Shown: positions 31,439-39,811, counted from the first letter of the stretch. The stretch is 64,000 bases of DNA from Hyphomonadaceae bacterium (GCA_019753105.1 JAIELJ010000003.1:434001-498000); one strand, 5' to 3'. Notes: generated by a model from the sequence alone, not told the origin. A program made the numbers and translations.

Positions 31439-32433
31439 CACACCAGCGAGAGAAACTGTGCGTCTGACCAATTTCGGTCGCGCTCGATCGAGCGCGATTG
31501 GCGCACGATGACGACACCATCTAGCCGCGAGAAATAAAGCCGCTGGCCGCCGGCGCCTGCCGCCATCGCAAGATCGCTTGGCGCAGGCGAGTTCGCGCGC
31601 CACAGATCGCTATCGATATCGAGTTCGTCGCGCGAGCGGCCGGGTGATGCGATCCAGAGTCCGAAGCCCGCGCGCGGCTCCGCAAACGACCCTCGCACCG
31701 CTTCGCCCAGCACGCGTTCGTTTGCGATGCGTTGCGCGCGCCATACGCCCTCGCGCCGGATAAGTTCGCCGGCTTGCGCCCAACCGCGTGCTGAAACCGC
31801 CGCGCCATCGTCGAAATAAGGCGCGCCGTCGGCGCCGCGCGTCCAACCGATTGGTACGCAGCCGATCGGCAGCAAGGTGCGCTCGGTGAGATAGCGCGCC
31901 GGATCGCTCTCGCCGTTGCGGGTCAAAAGTTTGCGCCGAGCGATCTCGGTGAAGATGACGTAGGCGGCGGCGTTGTCGATGAAGCGCGTGTTCGGCTGTT
32001 CGACGGGCTCTAGTGCAAGCGCAGTTGCGAGGTCGCGCTGATCGCGGCGTCCAAAAGCGATGCCGCTGGCGCCGCTTAACAGCGACCGGATCGAGATCGT
32101 GCTTTTGACCGGGTGCGCCCCCCAATCGCCAATGGTGAGTGCTATGGGCTCATCGAGATTGAGCAGACCATCATCGGCCAGCGATGCCGCCAGAAGCGGC
32201 GTGAACATGCGCGTGCCTTCGCCGATCGGCCAGCGTGCTTCGGGGCCGCCGCCGGGATAGTCTTCGGCCAGCACGATGCCATGGCGCACGACGATGAAGC
32301 TCGCACCATCGCGCTCGGCGCTGTAGCGCATGGCGTCGGCGAAACGATGCATTGGCTGCGCCAGGGCTATATGCGCGGTAGACGCGCTCACGGCGCTGCA
32401 CGCTGCGGTAGCCAGGAATAGACGGCGATCCAT
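31426..32433 (-). CDS. Serine-hydrolase-like (beta-lactamase fold) protein, SxxK motif lost
   Basis: A 335-residue protein with a Tat-like signal (MDRRLFLATAACSAVSAS, motif DRRLFL) and the layout of class-C-beta-lactamase-like hydrolases. It has MRYSAERDGASFIVVRHGIV at the front, LNLDEPIALTIGDWG, IRSLLSGASGI, a later FGLWIAS block and a C-terminal GAGGQRLYFSRLDGVVIVRQ. At the place of the catalytic SxxK before LLAASLADDG the sequence reads GEGTRMFTP, so both the Ser and the Lys are missing. It is probably non-catalytic. Start ATG 32433 has GGGGGAG four bases upstream. It would be exported to the periplasm. Confidence 0.72.
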   Translation of the reverse strand: MDRRLFLATAACSAVSASTAHIALAQPMHRFADAMRYSAERDGASFIVVRHGIVLAEDYPGGGPEARWPIGEGTRMFTPLLAASLADDGLLNLDEPIALTIGDWGAHPVKSTISIRSLLSGASGIAFGRRDQRDLATALALEPVEQPNTRFIDNAAAYVIFTEIARRKLLTRNGESDPARYLTERTLLPIGCVPIGWTRGADGAPYFDDGAAVSARGWAQAGELIRREGVWRAQRIANERVLGEAVRGSFAEPRAGFGLWIASPGRSRDELDIDSDLWRANSPAPSDLAMAAGAGGQRLYFSRLDGVVIVRQSRSIERDRNWSDAQFLSLVWRAL

Positions 32434-32496
32434 GCGACTCCCCCAAATCACTTTCCTCAAACGGAACCGCCGGCACAAGTCGCGCGTATGTGTGGT

Positions 32497-33012
32497 ATGC
32501 GCCAACTCCTTATCCTAGCCGTTGCCTGCCTGGGCCTCAGCGCCTGCGTCATCAACCCAGTGTACCGATTGGAAGAACAGTCCCCGCTGACGGCCCAGCC
32601 CATCGACAGGGCCTCCTATTTGGGGCTTTGGCACGAGCAGGCGCGCCTGCCGAACGCGTTTGAGCGTGGATGCGCGCGCGCCACCGCCGAATATGGCGAA
32701 CGAAACGATGGCCAGATTTCGGTGCGCAACACGTGCTTCGAGGCTGACGGCGAGCAGCGCGTCGCCAATGGGCGGGCGCGCGTCGTGGGCGAAGGGCAGT
32801 TGAAGGTCAGCTTCTTCGGCCCGTTCTGGGCCGACTATTGGGTGCTCGCCCGTGCGGAAGACTATTCTTGGTCGATCGTCGGCGAACCGCGCGGGCGCTA
32901 TCTGTGGCTACTGACGCGCGCGGAAACGTTGAACGACGCCGAGCGCGCGGCGTTCGAGCAGCGCATTCGTGCGCTGGGGTTCGATCCCGCCGATATGGTG
33001 TGGGCGGGTTAA
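32497..33012 (+). CDS. Lipocalin-family outer membrane lipoprotein (Blc-like)
   Basis: A lipoprotein of about 171 residues. The signal has lipobox LSAC (MRQLLILAVACLGLSAC), then NPVYRLEEQ. The lipocalin signature is the block RASYLGLWHEQARLPN, with the conserved W. It is followed by the strands ISVRNTCFEADGEQ and VSFFGPFWADYWVLARAEDYSW, and the C-terminal helix AERAAFEQRI. It resembles Blc-type bacterial lipocalins that bind lysophospholipid. ATG 32497 was taken over an ATG at 32488, which would place an odd Cys before the signal. The C-terminus ends three bases inside the LapA gene region. Confidence 0.85.
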   Translation: MRQLLILAVACLGLSACVINPVYRLEEQSPLTAQPIDRASYLGLWHEQARLPNAFERGCARATAEYGERNDGQISVRNTCFEADGEQRVANGRARVVGEGQLKVSFFGPFWADYWVLARAEDYSWSIVGEPRGRYLWLLTRAETLNDAERAAFEQRIRALGFDPADMVWAG

Positions 33013-33284
33013 GATGAGTGATCGATGATCTTCGGCGCTGGCGTGACATCGCGCGCGCGCTTCGCGCTCGACGCGGTCGCTTTGTGAATCGAGTAGCGCA
33101 GGAACGTGAACACACTTCCGCCGGTGGCCATGCCAAGCAGGTAGGTCAGAACAACCAGGACCGCGATCGGCGCTGTCAACTCCAGCCCGAGGTACGCCAC
33201 GGTTACGGATTGAAGGTTCTGCACCGCGAAGATGACGATGAGCGTCAGGAACACGACGATCAACACGAGGAATAGGTAACGCAT
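33009..33284 (-). CDS. LapA-domain inner-membrane protein
   Basis: A 91-residue protein with two membrane segments: about residues 3-23 (YLFLVLIVVFLTLIVIFAVQ) and 38-60. It has the LapA (LPS assembly protein A) domain pattern IFAVQNLQSVTVAYLGLEL, with a basic C-terminal tail. The size fits the family. It ends four bases inside the convergent lipocalin gene, and a DegP-like protease gene follows upstream on the same strand with 40 bases between. By family, LapA helps regulate LPS levels in E. coli; its role here is inferred only. Confidence 0.8.
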   Translation of the reverse strand: MRYLFLVLIVVFLTLIVIFAVQNLQSVTVAYLGLELTAPIAVLVVLTYLLGMATGGSVFTFLRYSIHKATASSAKRARDVTPAPKIIDHSS

Positions 33285-33323
33285 GATGCGTCCAATCTAG
33301 AGGCTCAAAAGCGCCCGCCCCAG

Positions 33324-34412
33324 TTATTTGTTCGGCGCCGTGTTCGACGACGATTGCGCTGGATCGCCGATGTCTTCGATGTTCACGCTGACTTCCATCA
33401 TGCGGTCGCCGCGGCGGATCGTTAGCGCGATGTCGTTGCCGACACCGATGCGATCGAGCGCGCCGGTCAGATCCGCCAAGCGCCGAATGGGCTGGCCTTG
33501 CGCTTGCACAATTACATCGCCCAGCACGCCGCGATCGGGATCCGTCCCGCGCAGGCCCGCGCGTGCGGCGGGGGATCCGTTCGCGGTTTGCCAGACGAGA
33601 ACGCCTTCGACACCGAGCCGCGCGGCGACTGTTTGATCAGCCGCAAGAATGCCGATGCCGGCAATTGGCGCGCGACCGTCTTCGATCAGCGCAGGTACAA
33701 CGCGAGCGACCGTATCGATTGGCACCGCAAAGCCCAGGCCCGCATAAGCGCCCGACGGCGAGTAAATCGCGGTCGTGACGCCAATAACCCGGCCGGCGCT
33801 ATCGAGCAGGGGGCCGCCTGAATTACCGGGATTGATTGCAGCGTCGGTTTGAATGACGTCGGCGATCTCGCGGCCTTCGCGCGTCGGCAGTTGGCGGCCA
33901 AGCGCGCTGACGATGCCTGACGTGATCGTGCGGTCGAAGCCGAACGGATTGCCGATAGCGAATGTCGCTTGGCCGACGCGCAGATCGGATGATGACCCAA
34001 TTGGAATAGGCGGCGCCCCAACCGGACGCTCAAGCCTCAGCACGGCGATGTCGTATTGTGGCGCGCGGCCGATCACTTGTGCGTCGATATCCTCGCCGTT
34101 CGGCAAACGCACAATCACGCGCGGCGCTTGTACGACGTGGTTGTTGGTGACGATGTGGCCGGCTTCGTCCCAGACAAAGCCGGTGCCGCTGCCGACTTCT
34201 TGGTTGAAGCCGCCGCCGCTGATCACCAGCACGACGGACGGCGCCACCGATTCAAAGATCGCGATCGTGGCTTGCTCGCTCTCGGCCAACGTGCCGCGCG
34301 CTTGGACGACGCGCGGATCGACTTCACCGGTCTTGGTCTCGCCCTCGATACCGGGCCGACCGCAGGCGGCCAAGGACACAGCGAGGAGGGCGGCGAGGGC
34401 GAGCTTTTTCAT
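33324..34412 (-). CDS. DegP/HtrA-like serine protease lipoprotein with PDZ domain
   Basis: A 362-residue trypsin-like protease. A lipoprotein signal (lipobox SLAAC, Cys at 17) is followed by a protease domain (about 45-230) with the catalytic triad H92 (HIVTNNHVV), D121 (QYDIAVLRL) and S198 (NPGNSGGPL). A single PDZ domain (about 250-345) follows. It acts in the periplasm as a quality-control protease or chaperone. Compared with E. coli DegP it has one PDZ domain rather than two, as in DegS-type proteins, but it is lipid-anchored. The gene is a likely single transcription unit with the LapA gene behind it. Confidence 0.9.
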   Translation of the reverse strand: MKKLALAALLAVSLAACGRPGIEGETKTGEVDPRVVQARGTLAESEQATIAIFESVAPSVVLVISGGGFNQEVGSGTGFVWDEAGHIVTNNHVVQAPRVIVRLPNGEDIDAQVIGRAPQYDIAVLRLERPVGAPPIPIGSSSDLRVGQATFAIGNPFGFDRTITSGIVSALGRQLPTREGREIADVIQTDAAINPGNSGGPLLDSAGRVIGVTTAIYSPSGAYAGLGFAVPIDTVARVVPALIEDGRAPIAGIGILAADQTVAARLGVEGVLVWQTANGSPAARAGLRGTDPDRGVLGDVIVQAQGQPIRRLADLTGALDRIGVGNDIALTIRRGDRMMEVSVNIEDIGDPAQSSSNTAPNK

Positions 34413-34444
34413 GTGCTCAAGTTAGTATTGCGCAAGCGCCTGCG

Positions 34445-35620
34445 CTAGCGGGAGAGTTCGCGCATGGCGCCGTCCAAGCCCTCGATCGTCAGCGGGAACA
34501 TGCGCTGCTCGCCGACGATCTCGCGGATCAGCTGGATGGAGGGCGTATGCCCCCAATGCGCTTGCGGCGTCGGGTTGAGCCAGACAAGCCGCTCGTAAAC
34601 ATTCACGAAACGCTGCAGCCAAACCGCGCCGGGCTCCTCGTTCCAATGCTCGACTGAGCCACCTGGATACGTGACCTCGTATGGGCTCATTGTCGCGTCG
34701 CCGACGAAGACGATGCGATAGTCGCTCGGGAATTTGTGCAGCACGTCCCAGGTCAGCGTCTTCTCGTCATGGCGGCGGCGATTGTCCTTCCACACGCTCT
34801 CATAGAGGCAGTTGTGGAAGTAAAAGAATTCAAGGCTCTTGAACTCGGTGCGTGCGGCAGAGAAGAGCTCTTCGCAAAGCTTAATGTGCGAATCCATCGA
34901 GCCGCCGATATCGAGCAGCAGCAACACCTTCACGGCGTTGCGGCGCTCGGGGCGCATGACGATGTCGAGATAACCTTGGCGCGCGCTGGTTTTAATCGTG
35001 CCGTCGAGATCGAGCTCATCCGGCGCGCCGGAGCGCGCGAACTTGCGTAAGCGCCGCAGCGCCACTTTGATGTTTCGCACGCCGAGTTCGACGCTGTCGT
35101 CGAGGTTCTTGTATTCGCGCTTGTCCCAGACTTTCACCGCGCGCTTCTGGCCGCCTTCGCCGCCAATGCGCACGCCTTCGGGATTGAAGCCGCTATTGCC
35201 GTACGGGCTCGTGCCGCCGGTGCCGATCCATTTGTTGCCGCCTTGGTGGCGTTCTTTTTGTTCTTCGAGCCGCTGTTTCAGCGTCTCCATCAATTTGTCC
35301 CAGCCACCGAGCGACTCGATCTGCGCTTTTTCCTCGTCGGTCAGGAATTTCTCGGTGAGGGCGCGCAGCCATTCGGCAGGGATTTCCGCGTTCACGGCTT
35401 CCGCTGTGTTATCGAGCCCTTTGAACACATGGCCGAACACGCGGTCGAATTTGTCGAGATGACGCTCGTCCTTCACCAACGCGGCGCGTGAGAGGTAGTA
35501 GAACTGCTCAACGTTTGGCGCGATCGCGTCTTTCTCCAGCGCTTCGACCAGCACAAGATATTCCTTGAGGCTGACCGGCACGCGCGCCGCGCGGAGTTCG
35601 GTGAAGAAGCGTTGGAACAT
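34445..35620 (-). CDS. vWA-domain protein, CoxE-like
   Basis: A 391-residue cytoplasmic protein of the CoxE-like vWA family that usually partners a MoxR ATPase. The N-terminal half is helical. The vWA domain starts near residue 225 with VLLLLDIGGSMDSH, whose MIDAS reads DxGGS in place of the usual DxSxS. It continues with YFHNCLYESVW and FVGDATMSPYEV. Its start overlaps the preceding small gene by one base, and the MoxR-family ATPase gene lies one gene upstream. With that ATPase it probably forms a chaperone-like module for maturing an unknown protein. Confidence 0.85.
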   Translation of the reverse strand: MFQRFFTELRAARVPVSLKEYLVLVEALEKDAIAPNVEQFYYLSRAALVKDERHLDKFDRVFGHVFKGLDNTAEAVNAEIPAEWLRALTEKFLTDEEKAQIESLGGWDKLMETLKQRLEEQKERHQGGNKWIGTGGTSPYGNSGFNPEGVRIGGEGGQKRAVKVWDKREYKNLDDSVELGVRNIKVALRRLRKFARSGAPDELDLDGTIKTSARQGYLDIVMRPERRNAVKVLLLLDIGGSMDSHIKLCEELFSAARTEFKSLEFFYFHNCLYESVWKDNRRRHDEKTLTWDVLHKFPSDYRIVFVGDATMSPYEVTYPGGSVEHWNEEPGAVWLQRFVNVYERLVWLNPTPQAHWGHTPSIQLIREIVGEQRMFPLTIEGLDGAMRELSR

Positions 35621-36255
35621 TAGTGCGTCTCTTCAAGCTCAAGCAACACGCCCGTGAGCAGCAACCCCGCTTGCAGCTGATAGCGCATCAAGTCGCTATC
35701 GTCCTCGATGAGCGTGGTGAAGCGCACCTTATATGTCCAGCCATTGGCCTGTGCGACGGCGACGCTGGTGAAGTGCGGACGCCCGCCAATGTCGACGAGG
35801 AAGTGGCGCGCGCGTTGTTCGGGCAAATCTTCGCTCGAAACAGTCACCGCCGCCGGTGCGGGTGTCGCGCCCGGGAAGCGATTGTGGATCGCCGCTTCCG
35901 CTTCGTTGAGCACGGTGGCGAGGTTGCGCCCGTCGGGGTAGCGCGTCGCGTAGATTGTGACGAACTCGGTGTCGCTTCGCGTGTCGCAGGCGACATCCTC
36001 GCCGCGCGGCAAGCTGGAGAAAATCACGATCCGCGAGCCCTCGCCGTTACGCTCGAAATCGCAACGCAGGCCGCTAGCCAGATGGCGCACGCTGACTTGG
36101 CCGTTGTGAACTATGTCGAACACGCCGTCCGCATTGGCCTCCTCGATCATGCCGTAGGCAATCGAGCCAGGCGCCGCCGTCAGCTCTTCCTCTGGCGGAT
36201 CGGCGAAGGCCGGGCTTGCGAGAAGCGCCAGCGCGAAGAGGGCGTGCTTCAGCAT
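35620..36255 (-). CDS. Secreted protein of unknown function between MoxR and vWA genes
   Basis: A 211-residue protein with a clear Sec signal (MLKHALFALALLASPAFA, cleavage after AFA). The mature part has strands such as YGMIEEANADGVFDIVHNG and a CDFERNG / VACDTRSD pair of cysteines that may form a disulfide. The C-terminus is helical. It is not recognised as any family. It lies directly between the MoxR gene (one base gap) and the vWA gene (one base overlap), so it belongs to that operon, although it is exported while the other two are cytoplasmic. Confidence 0.7.
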   Translation of the reverse strand: MLKHALFALALLASPAFADPPEEELTAAPGSIAYGMIEEANADGVFDIVHNGQVSVRHLASGLRCDFERNGEGSRIVIFSSLPRGEDVACDTRSDTEFVTIYATRYPDGRNLATVLNEAEAAIHNRFPGATPAPAAVTVSSEDLPEQRARHFLVDIGGRPHFTSVAVAQANGWTYKVRFTTLIEDDSDLMRYQLQAGLLLTGVLLELEETH

Positions 36256-37110
36256 TTATTGTCCGCCGCGTTGCTCCCGCCGCGCTAGGAAGGCGAGGCG
36301 TTCGAACAGCATGACGTCGGCTTCGTTTTTGAGCAAAGCCCCGTGCATTGGGGGGATGAGCTTGGCCGGGTCTCGGCTCTTCAGCGTTTCCGGATCGACA
36401 TCATCGGTCAGCAGCAGCTTGAGCCAATCGAGCAACTCGCTGGTGCTCGGCTTCTTTTTCAGCCCCGGCACTTTGCGCATGTCGTAGAAGATCTTCAGCG
36501 CCTCGTTGACGAGCCGCGTCTTCACACCGGGATAGTGGCTCTCGACGATGGCGCGCATCGTGTCGTCATCGGGGAAGCGGATGTAATGGAAGAAGCAGCG
36601 GCGCAGAAATGCGTCCGGCAGCTCCTTCTCATTGTTCGAGGTGATGATGATGATCGGACGCTGCGCGGCTTTGATGGTGCGGTCGAGTTCGTAGACGTAG
36701 AACTCCATGCGATCGAGCTCCTGCAGGAGGTCGTTCGGGAACTCGATGTCGGCTTTATCGATCTCGTCGATCAGCAGGATAGGGCGCACCGGACTTTCGA
36801 ACGCTTCCCAGAGTTTGCCCTTCTTGATGTAGTTGGCGATGTCGCTGGAGCGCGTGTCGCCCAGTTGCGAGTCGCGCAGGCGCATGACCGCGTCGTATTC
36901 ATAGAGACCTTGCACGGCCTTGGTCGTCGACTTGATGTGCCACTCGATCAGCGGCGCGCCGATCGCTTTGGCGACTTCGATCGCCAGCATCGTCTTGCCG
37001 GTGCCGGGTTCGCCTTTGACGAGGAGCGGGCGCTCCAATGTGATCGCCGCATTGACGGCGACTTTTAGGTCTTCCGTAGCGACATAGTCCTTGGTGCCTT
37101 CAAAGCGCAT
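36256..37110 (-). CDS. MoxR-family AAA+ ATPase
   Basis: A 284-residue AAA+ ATPase. Walker A is GEPGTGKT (33-40), Walker B is ILLIDEIDKAD (111-121), sensor 1 is IITSNNEKELPDAF (about 153-166) and an arginine finger region follows (LRRCFFHYIRFPD). The C-terminal lid is helical. ATG 37110 is chosen because it starts the conserved MRFEGTKDYV. MoxR proteins typically work with a vWA protein as a maturation chaperone, and such a gene lies two genes downstream in the same operon. Between them is a secreted protein, an unusual insertion. Confidence 0.9.
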   Translation of the reverse strand: MRFEGTKDYVATEDLKVAVNAAITLERPLLVKGEPGTGKTMLAIEVAKAIGAPLIEWHIKSTTKAVQGLYEYDAVMRLRDSQLGDTRSSDIANYIKKGKLWEAFESPVRPILLIDEIDKADIEFPNDLLQELDRMEFYVYELDRTIKAAQRPIIIITSNNEKELPDAFLRRCFFHYIRFPDDDTMRAIVESHYPGVKTRLVNEALKIFYDMRKVPGLKKKPSTSELLDWLKLLLTDDVDPETLKSRDPAKLIPPMHGALLKNEADVMLFERLAFLARREQRGGQ

Positions 37111-37246
37111 GCGGTCTCTCGTTGCTCGTCCGATTACATTCCATCTGAGCAATAAGGCTCGGATGCAGCAGCGCGCAAGGACTGGTTAACCAAGAAGCCC
37201 GACTCTTGCAGACGATTGACTCCCAGAAGCGGGAGGAGAGGGCCTT

Positions 37247-37678
37247 ATGCCACTGAAGTTGTCCCTGCGCCCCGGCGAGAAATTCGTCGTCAACGGCGCC
37301 GTCGTTCAAAACGGCGACCGCCGCGCCGCTCTTGTTCTGCAGAACAAGGCGTCGGTGCTGCGCGAAAAAGACATCATGCAGCCGGATGAGGCCGACACGC
37401 CGGCGAAGCGGATCTACTTCCCGATCATGCTCATGTATCTCGACGAGATGGGGCGCGACAAAGCCTATGGCGAGTTCGCAGCTAGGCTCGCCGAATTCAT
37501 GGGTGCGGTGCGCGATCCCGCGGTGCTGGCGGAATGCATCGGCGTTTCCAAAGAAGTAATGGGCGGCGAATATTACCGTGCATTGATGCGCTGTCGGAAA
37601 CTCATCACGTATGAGGCCGAGCGCTTGGGGCTTGGGCATGTCGATCAAAGCATACCAGCGCGCAGCCACGCAGGCTGA
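37247..37678 (+). CDS. flbT: FlbT, flagellin mRNA regulator
   Basis: A 143-residue cytoplasmic protein of the FlbT family, which represses flagellin synthesis by acting on the 5' leader of flagellin mRNA in Caulobacter. The family pattern is clear: MPLKLSLRPGEKFVVNGAVV, then NKASVLREKDIM and a late EYYRALMRCRKLITYE. The ribosome site GGGAGGAGAGGG lies before the ATG. It overlaps flaF by 41 bases, so the two are made together. A flagellin gene with a hairpin in its leader lies directly downstream, fitting FlbT's known role. Confidence 0.93.
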   Translation: MPLKLSLRPGEKFVVNGAVVQNGDRRAALVLQNKASVLREKDIMQPDEADTPAKRIYFPIMLMYLDEMGRDKAYGEFAARLAEFMGAVRDPAVLAECIGVSKEVMGGEYYRALMRCRKLITYEAERLGLGHVDQSIPARSHAG

Positions 37679-37985
37679 AAATCCGCGCGAACTTGAGTAT
37701 CGGGCATTCGGGCAAGCCACGGCGGCACTGGTGCGGATAAAGGAAGAGCAAGCTCTTCCGGCCGTGCTTGCTGAAGCGCTGGAAACCAACCGCAAGCTCT
37801 GGAATGTGCTCGCCGCCGATTGCTCGGCGCCTGAAAACCGTTTGCCGCTCGCCTTGCGCGGCCAGATTATCTCGCTCGCGCTTTGGGTTTCGCGTTATTC
37901 AAGCGAAGTGCTGCGCAACGGCGCCGATCTTGAGCCTCTCATCGATATCAATCGCTCGATGATGGAAGGCCTCGCGGCGCGTTAA
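37638..37985 (+). CDS. flaF: FlaF, flagellin synthesis regulator
   Basis: A 115-residue FlaF family protein, known in Caulobacter to promote flagellin translation and to oppose FlbT. The pattern YQRAATQAENPRELEYRAFG, then LWNVLAADCSAPENRLP and ISLALWVSRYSSEVLRNG, is diagnostic. ATG 37638 overlaps flbT by 41 bases; an earlier in-frame start at 37611 lacks support. It likely binds flagellin or FlbT in the cytoplasm. The flagellin gene follows 170 bases later. Confidence 0.92.
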   Translation: MSIKAYQRAATQAENPRELEYRAFGQATAALVRIKEEQALPAVLAEALETNRKLWNVLAADCSAPENRLPLALRGQIISLALWVSRYSSEVLRNGADLEPLIDINRSMMEGLAAR

Positions 37986-38110
37986 CTGGGCAATAATTGC
38001 CGCTGTAGAATCATTTCGGCTTTGGCGAGTTATTAACCCTCGCTGCTTACAAACATCGAAACGCAGAGCGTCTCATTCACAAAGAGTGGGGTGCGCCGCG
38101 CTTACGCCAG

Positions 38111-38127
38111 CCGGCCAAAATGGCCGG
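38111..38127 (+). promoter_or_regulatory. Hairpin in the flagellin leader
   Basis: Perfect 7-bp stem CCGGCCA-AAA-TGGCCGG with a three-base loop, 30 bases before the flagellin ATG and ahead of the AAGGA ribosome site. By known FlbT biology, flagellin mRNA leaders are its target, so this structure is a candidate site. Confidence 0.5.
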
Positions 38128-38156
38128 TCAACCTAAGTCCAGAAGGACCGATAAAC

Positions 38157-39401
38157 ATGACCAGCGTGAATACCAATTACGGCGCCCTTGTTGCGCTGCA
38201 ATCCCTCACCCAAACCAACCGCGAACTCTCGGAAGTCCAAAACCGCGTCAACACCGGCCTCAAGGTCGCGTCGGCGAAGGACAACGGCGCCGTGTTCGCT
38301 ATCGCTGAAGGCCAGCGCGCCCGCGTGTCTTCGCTGGGCGCCGTCATGGACGGCATCGATCGCGCGACTTCGGTTATCGACGTCGGTCTGTCGGCCGGTG
38401 AAGCTGTCGGCGACATCCTGAAGCAACTCAAGGAAAAGGCCGTTGCCGCGCAAGCGAACGACCTCAGCCAAGATCAACGCGACGCTCTGCAAGCCGACTT
38501 CAACGCGCTGCGTAACCAGATCGACCAGATCGCCAACGCCGCGACGTTCAACGGTTCGAACCTCGTCAACGGCACCAACCTGACCGGCGGCAGCGCCGCG
38601 TTCAGCGTGCTCACCTCCGACATCAGCGGCCAGTCTGGCGCATATGAACTGAATGGCTTGGCTCTGCCGGCTCTTTCGTCTGCTTCGGAAGACATGGCGA
38701 CGGCCACTGGCCTTACCATCAACGCCGCCGACGTTCTCTCGTTCACGATCACGTCGGGTAACGAGACGACCACGTTCACGGTTGATGTGGACGCCGCCGA
38801 CACCATCCAGCAATTCGTCGACAGCGTCGGCGATGCCTCCGGCGGCCGCGTGACGGCGTCTTACGACGACACCACGGGCGTCATCAGCTATCAGTCGAAC
38901 GAAGACTTCACGGTCACGTTCGAAGACGGCTCGGGCAACGCGGTGGACGATTCCGGTCTGCTCGATGGCACCAACGGCACCAACGGCACCTCGTTCACGC
39001 AAGTCGTGGCGCCAGGCGTCAGCAACAACAACCTGACGGTTTCGGGCTTCGACTTCCGTCTCGGCAAAGCTGGCCAAGCTCTCGCGGGCTTGACCTCGAG
39101 CCTCGACATCTCGTCGGCCAATGGCGCTTCGCTGGCTTCTGACGCCATCGACACCGCTCTGACCAACCTGAACAAGGACCTGGCCACGATGGGCGCGCAA
39201 TCGAAGGCGCTCGAAGTGCAGAAGTCCTTCTTGGGCAAGCTGTCTGACTCGATCGAAGCCGGTATCGGCAACCTCGTCGACGCCGACCTCGCCAAGGAAT
39301 CGGCCCGCCTGCAAGCTCTGCAAGTTAAGCAGCAGCTGGGCGCGCAAGCCTTGTCGATCGCCAACTCGGCGCCGTCGATCGTGCTTTCGTTCTTCCGCTA
39401 A
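38157..39401 (+). CDS. Flagellin
   Basis: A 414-residue flagellin. The N-terminal D0/D1 region (about 1-140) reads MTSVNTNYGALVALQSLTQT and goes on to DGIDRATSVIDVGLSAGEAV. The C-terminal D1/D0 (about 330-414) ends in AQALSIANSAPSIVLSFFR. Between them is an unusual central domain (about 165-310) rich in Thr/Asp/Asn with a GTNGTNGTS run, which would be exposed on the filament. ATG 38157 has an AAGGA site about nine bases upstream. It is secreted by the flagellar type III apparatus with no cleaved signal. FlbT and FlaF are encoded upstream and a terminator follows. Confidence 0.95.
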   Translation: MTSVNTNYGALVALQSLTQTNRELSEVQNRVNTGLKVASAKDNGAVFAIAEGQRARVSSLGAVMDGIDRATSVIDVGLSAGEAVGDILKQLKEKAVAAQANDLSQDQRDALQADFNALRNQIDQIANAATFNGSNLVNGTNLTGGSAAFSVLTSDISGQSGAYELNGLALPALSSASEDMATATGLTINAADVLSFTITSGNETTTFTVDVDAADTIQQFVDSVGDASGGRVTASYDDTTGVISYQSNEDFTVTFEDGSGNAVDDSGLLDGTNGTNGTSFTQVVAPGVSNNNLTVSGFDFRLGKAGQALAGLTSSLDISSANGASLASDAIDTALTNLNKDLATMGAQSKALEVQKSFLGKLSDSIEAGIGNLVDADLAKESARLQALQVKQQLGAQALSIANSAPSIVLSFFR

Positions 39402-39416
39402 GCGGAAACGGAATGA

Positions 39417-39445
39417 GCGGGGGGCTCCGGCCCCCCGCGAATTTC
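39417..39445 (+). terminator. Rho-independent terminator after flagellin
   Basis: Stem GCGGGGGGC (39417-39425) and GCCCCCCGC (39430-39438), loop TCCG, followed by GAATTTCC. It begins 15 bases after the flagellin stop. The T-rich tail is short, but the stem is perfect and very stable. Confidence 0.8.
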
Positions 39446-39460
39446 CTCCGGACATGAGCC

Positions 39461-39763
39461 ATGGACTCCATAGCTCCACCCAAAGTCCCTGACTTGATGC
39501 CGGCGCGTGCGCCGGCGTTGTCGTCTGAACCGGGACCCGCCGCGGAAGCGGCCAAACGCCGGATGGCCGAGCATCAGGCCATGCTGCGTGCTGAAGTCAT
39601 GCCGGACAAAGGCACGGTGCAACTCGACGCTGACGCGCAGCGTTTCGTGCATACCTTGCAGGACTCCACGACATCGGAGACTTTGCGCAAATATCCCAGC
39701 GAGTCCCAACTCGCTTACGCGCGCGCCGTGATGGCCTACCTCCGGGCCCAAAGCGACCGCTGA
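39461..39763 (+). CDS. FlaG-like small flagellar protein (tentative)
   Basis: A 100-residue protein between two flagellin-type genes. The N-terminal half is Pro/Ala-rich and probably disordered (PPKVPDLMPARAPALSSEPG). The C-terminal half (about 50-100) reads VQLDADAQRFVHTLQDSTTS, ETLRKYPSESQLAYARAVMA and YLRAQ. The conserved order of a short strand, T/S-rich turn, R-K/Q-x-P-S/P-E and a final helix is like FlaG proteins, which influence filament length. I base the FlaG comparison on this pattern and on its neighbours; it may be a lineage-specific protein. Confidence 0.55.
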   Translation: MDSIAPPKVPDLMPARAPALSSEPGPAAEAAKRRMAEHQAMLRAEVMPDKGTVQLDADAQRFVHTLQDSTTSETLRKYPSESQLAYARAVMAYLRAQSDR

Positions 39764-39811
39764 GTGAAAAGTAAACAGAGCGTAAATTTATTTGTTTCGG
39801 AGGCGCCGCCG

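Noticed and set aside
38020-38110. Sigma-54 (-24/-12) promoter before flagellin
   Set aside because: TTTGGCGAGTTATTAACC has a possible -24 GG, but no GC dinucleotide at the required spacing, so I could not support a sigma-54 site by eye.
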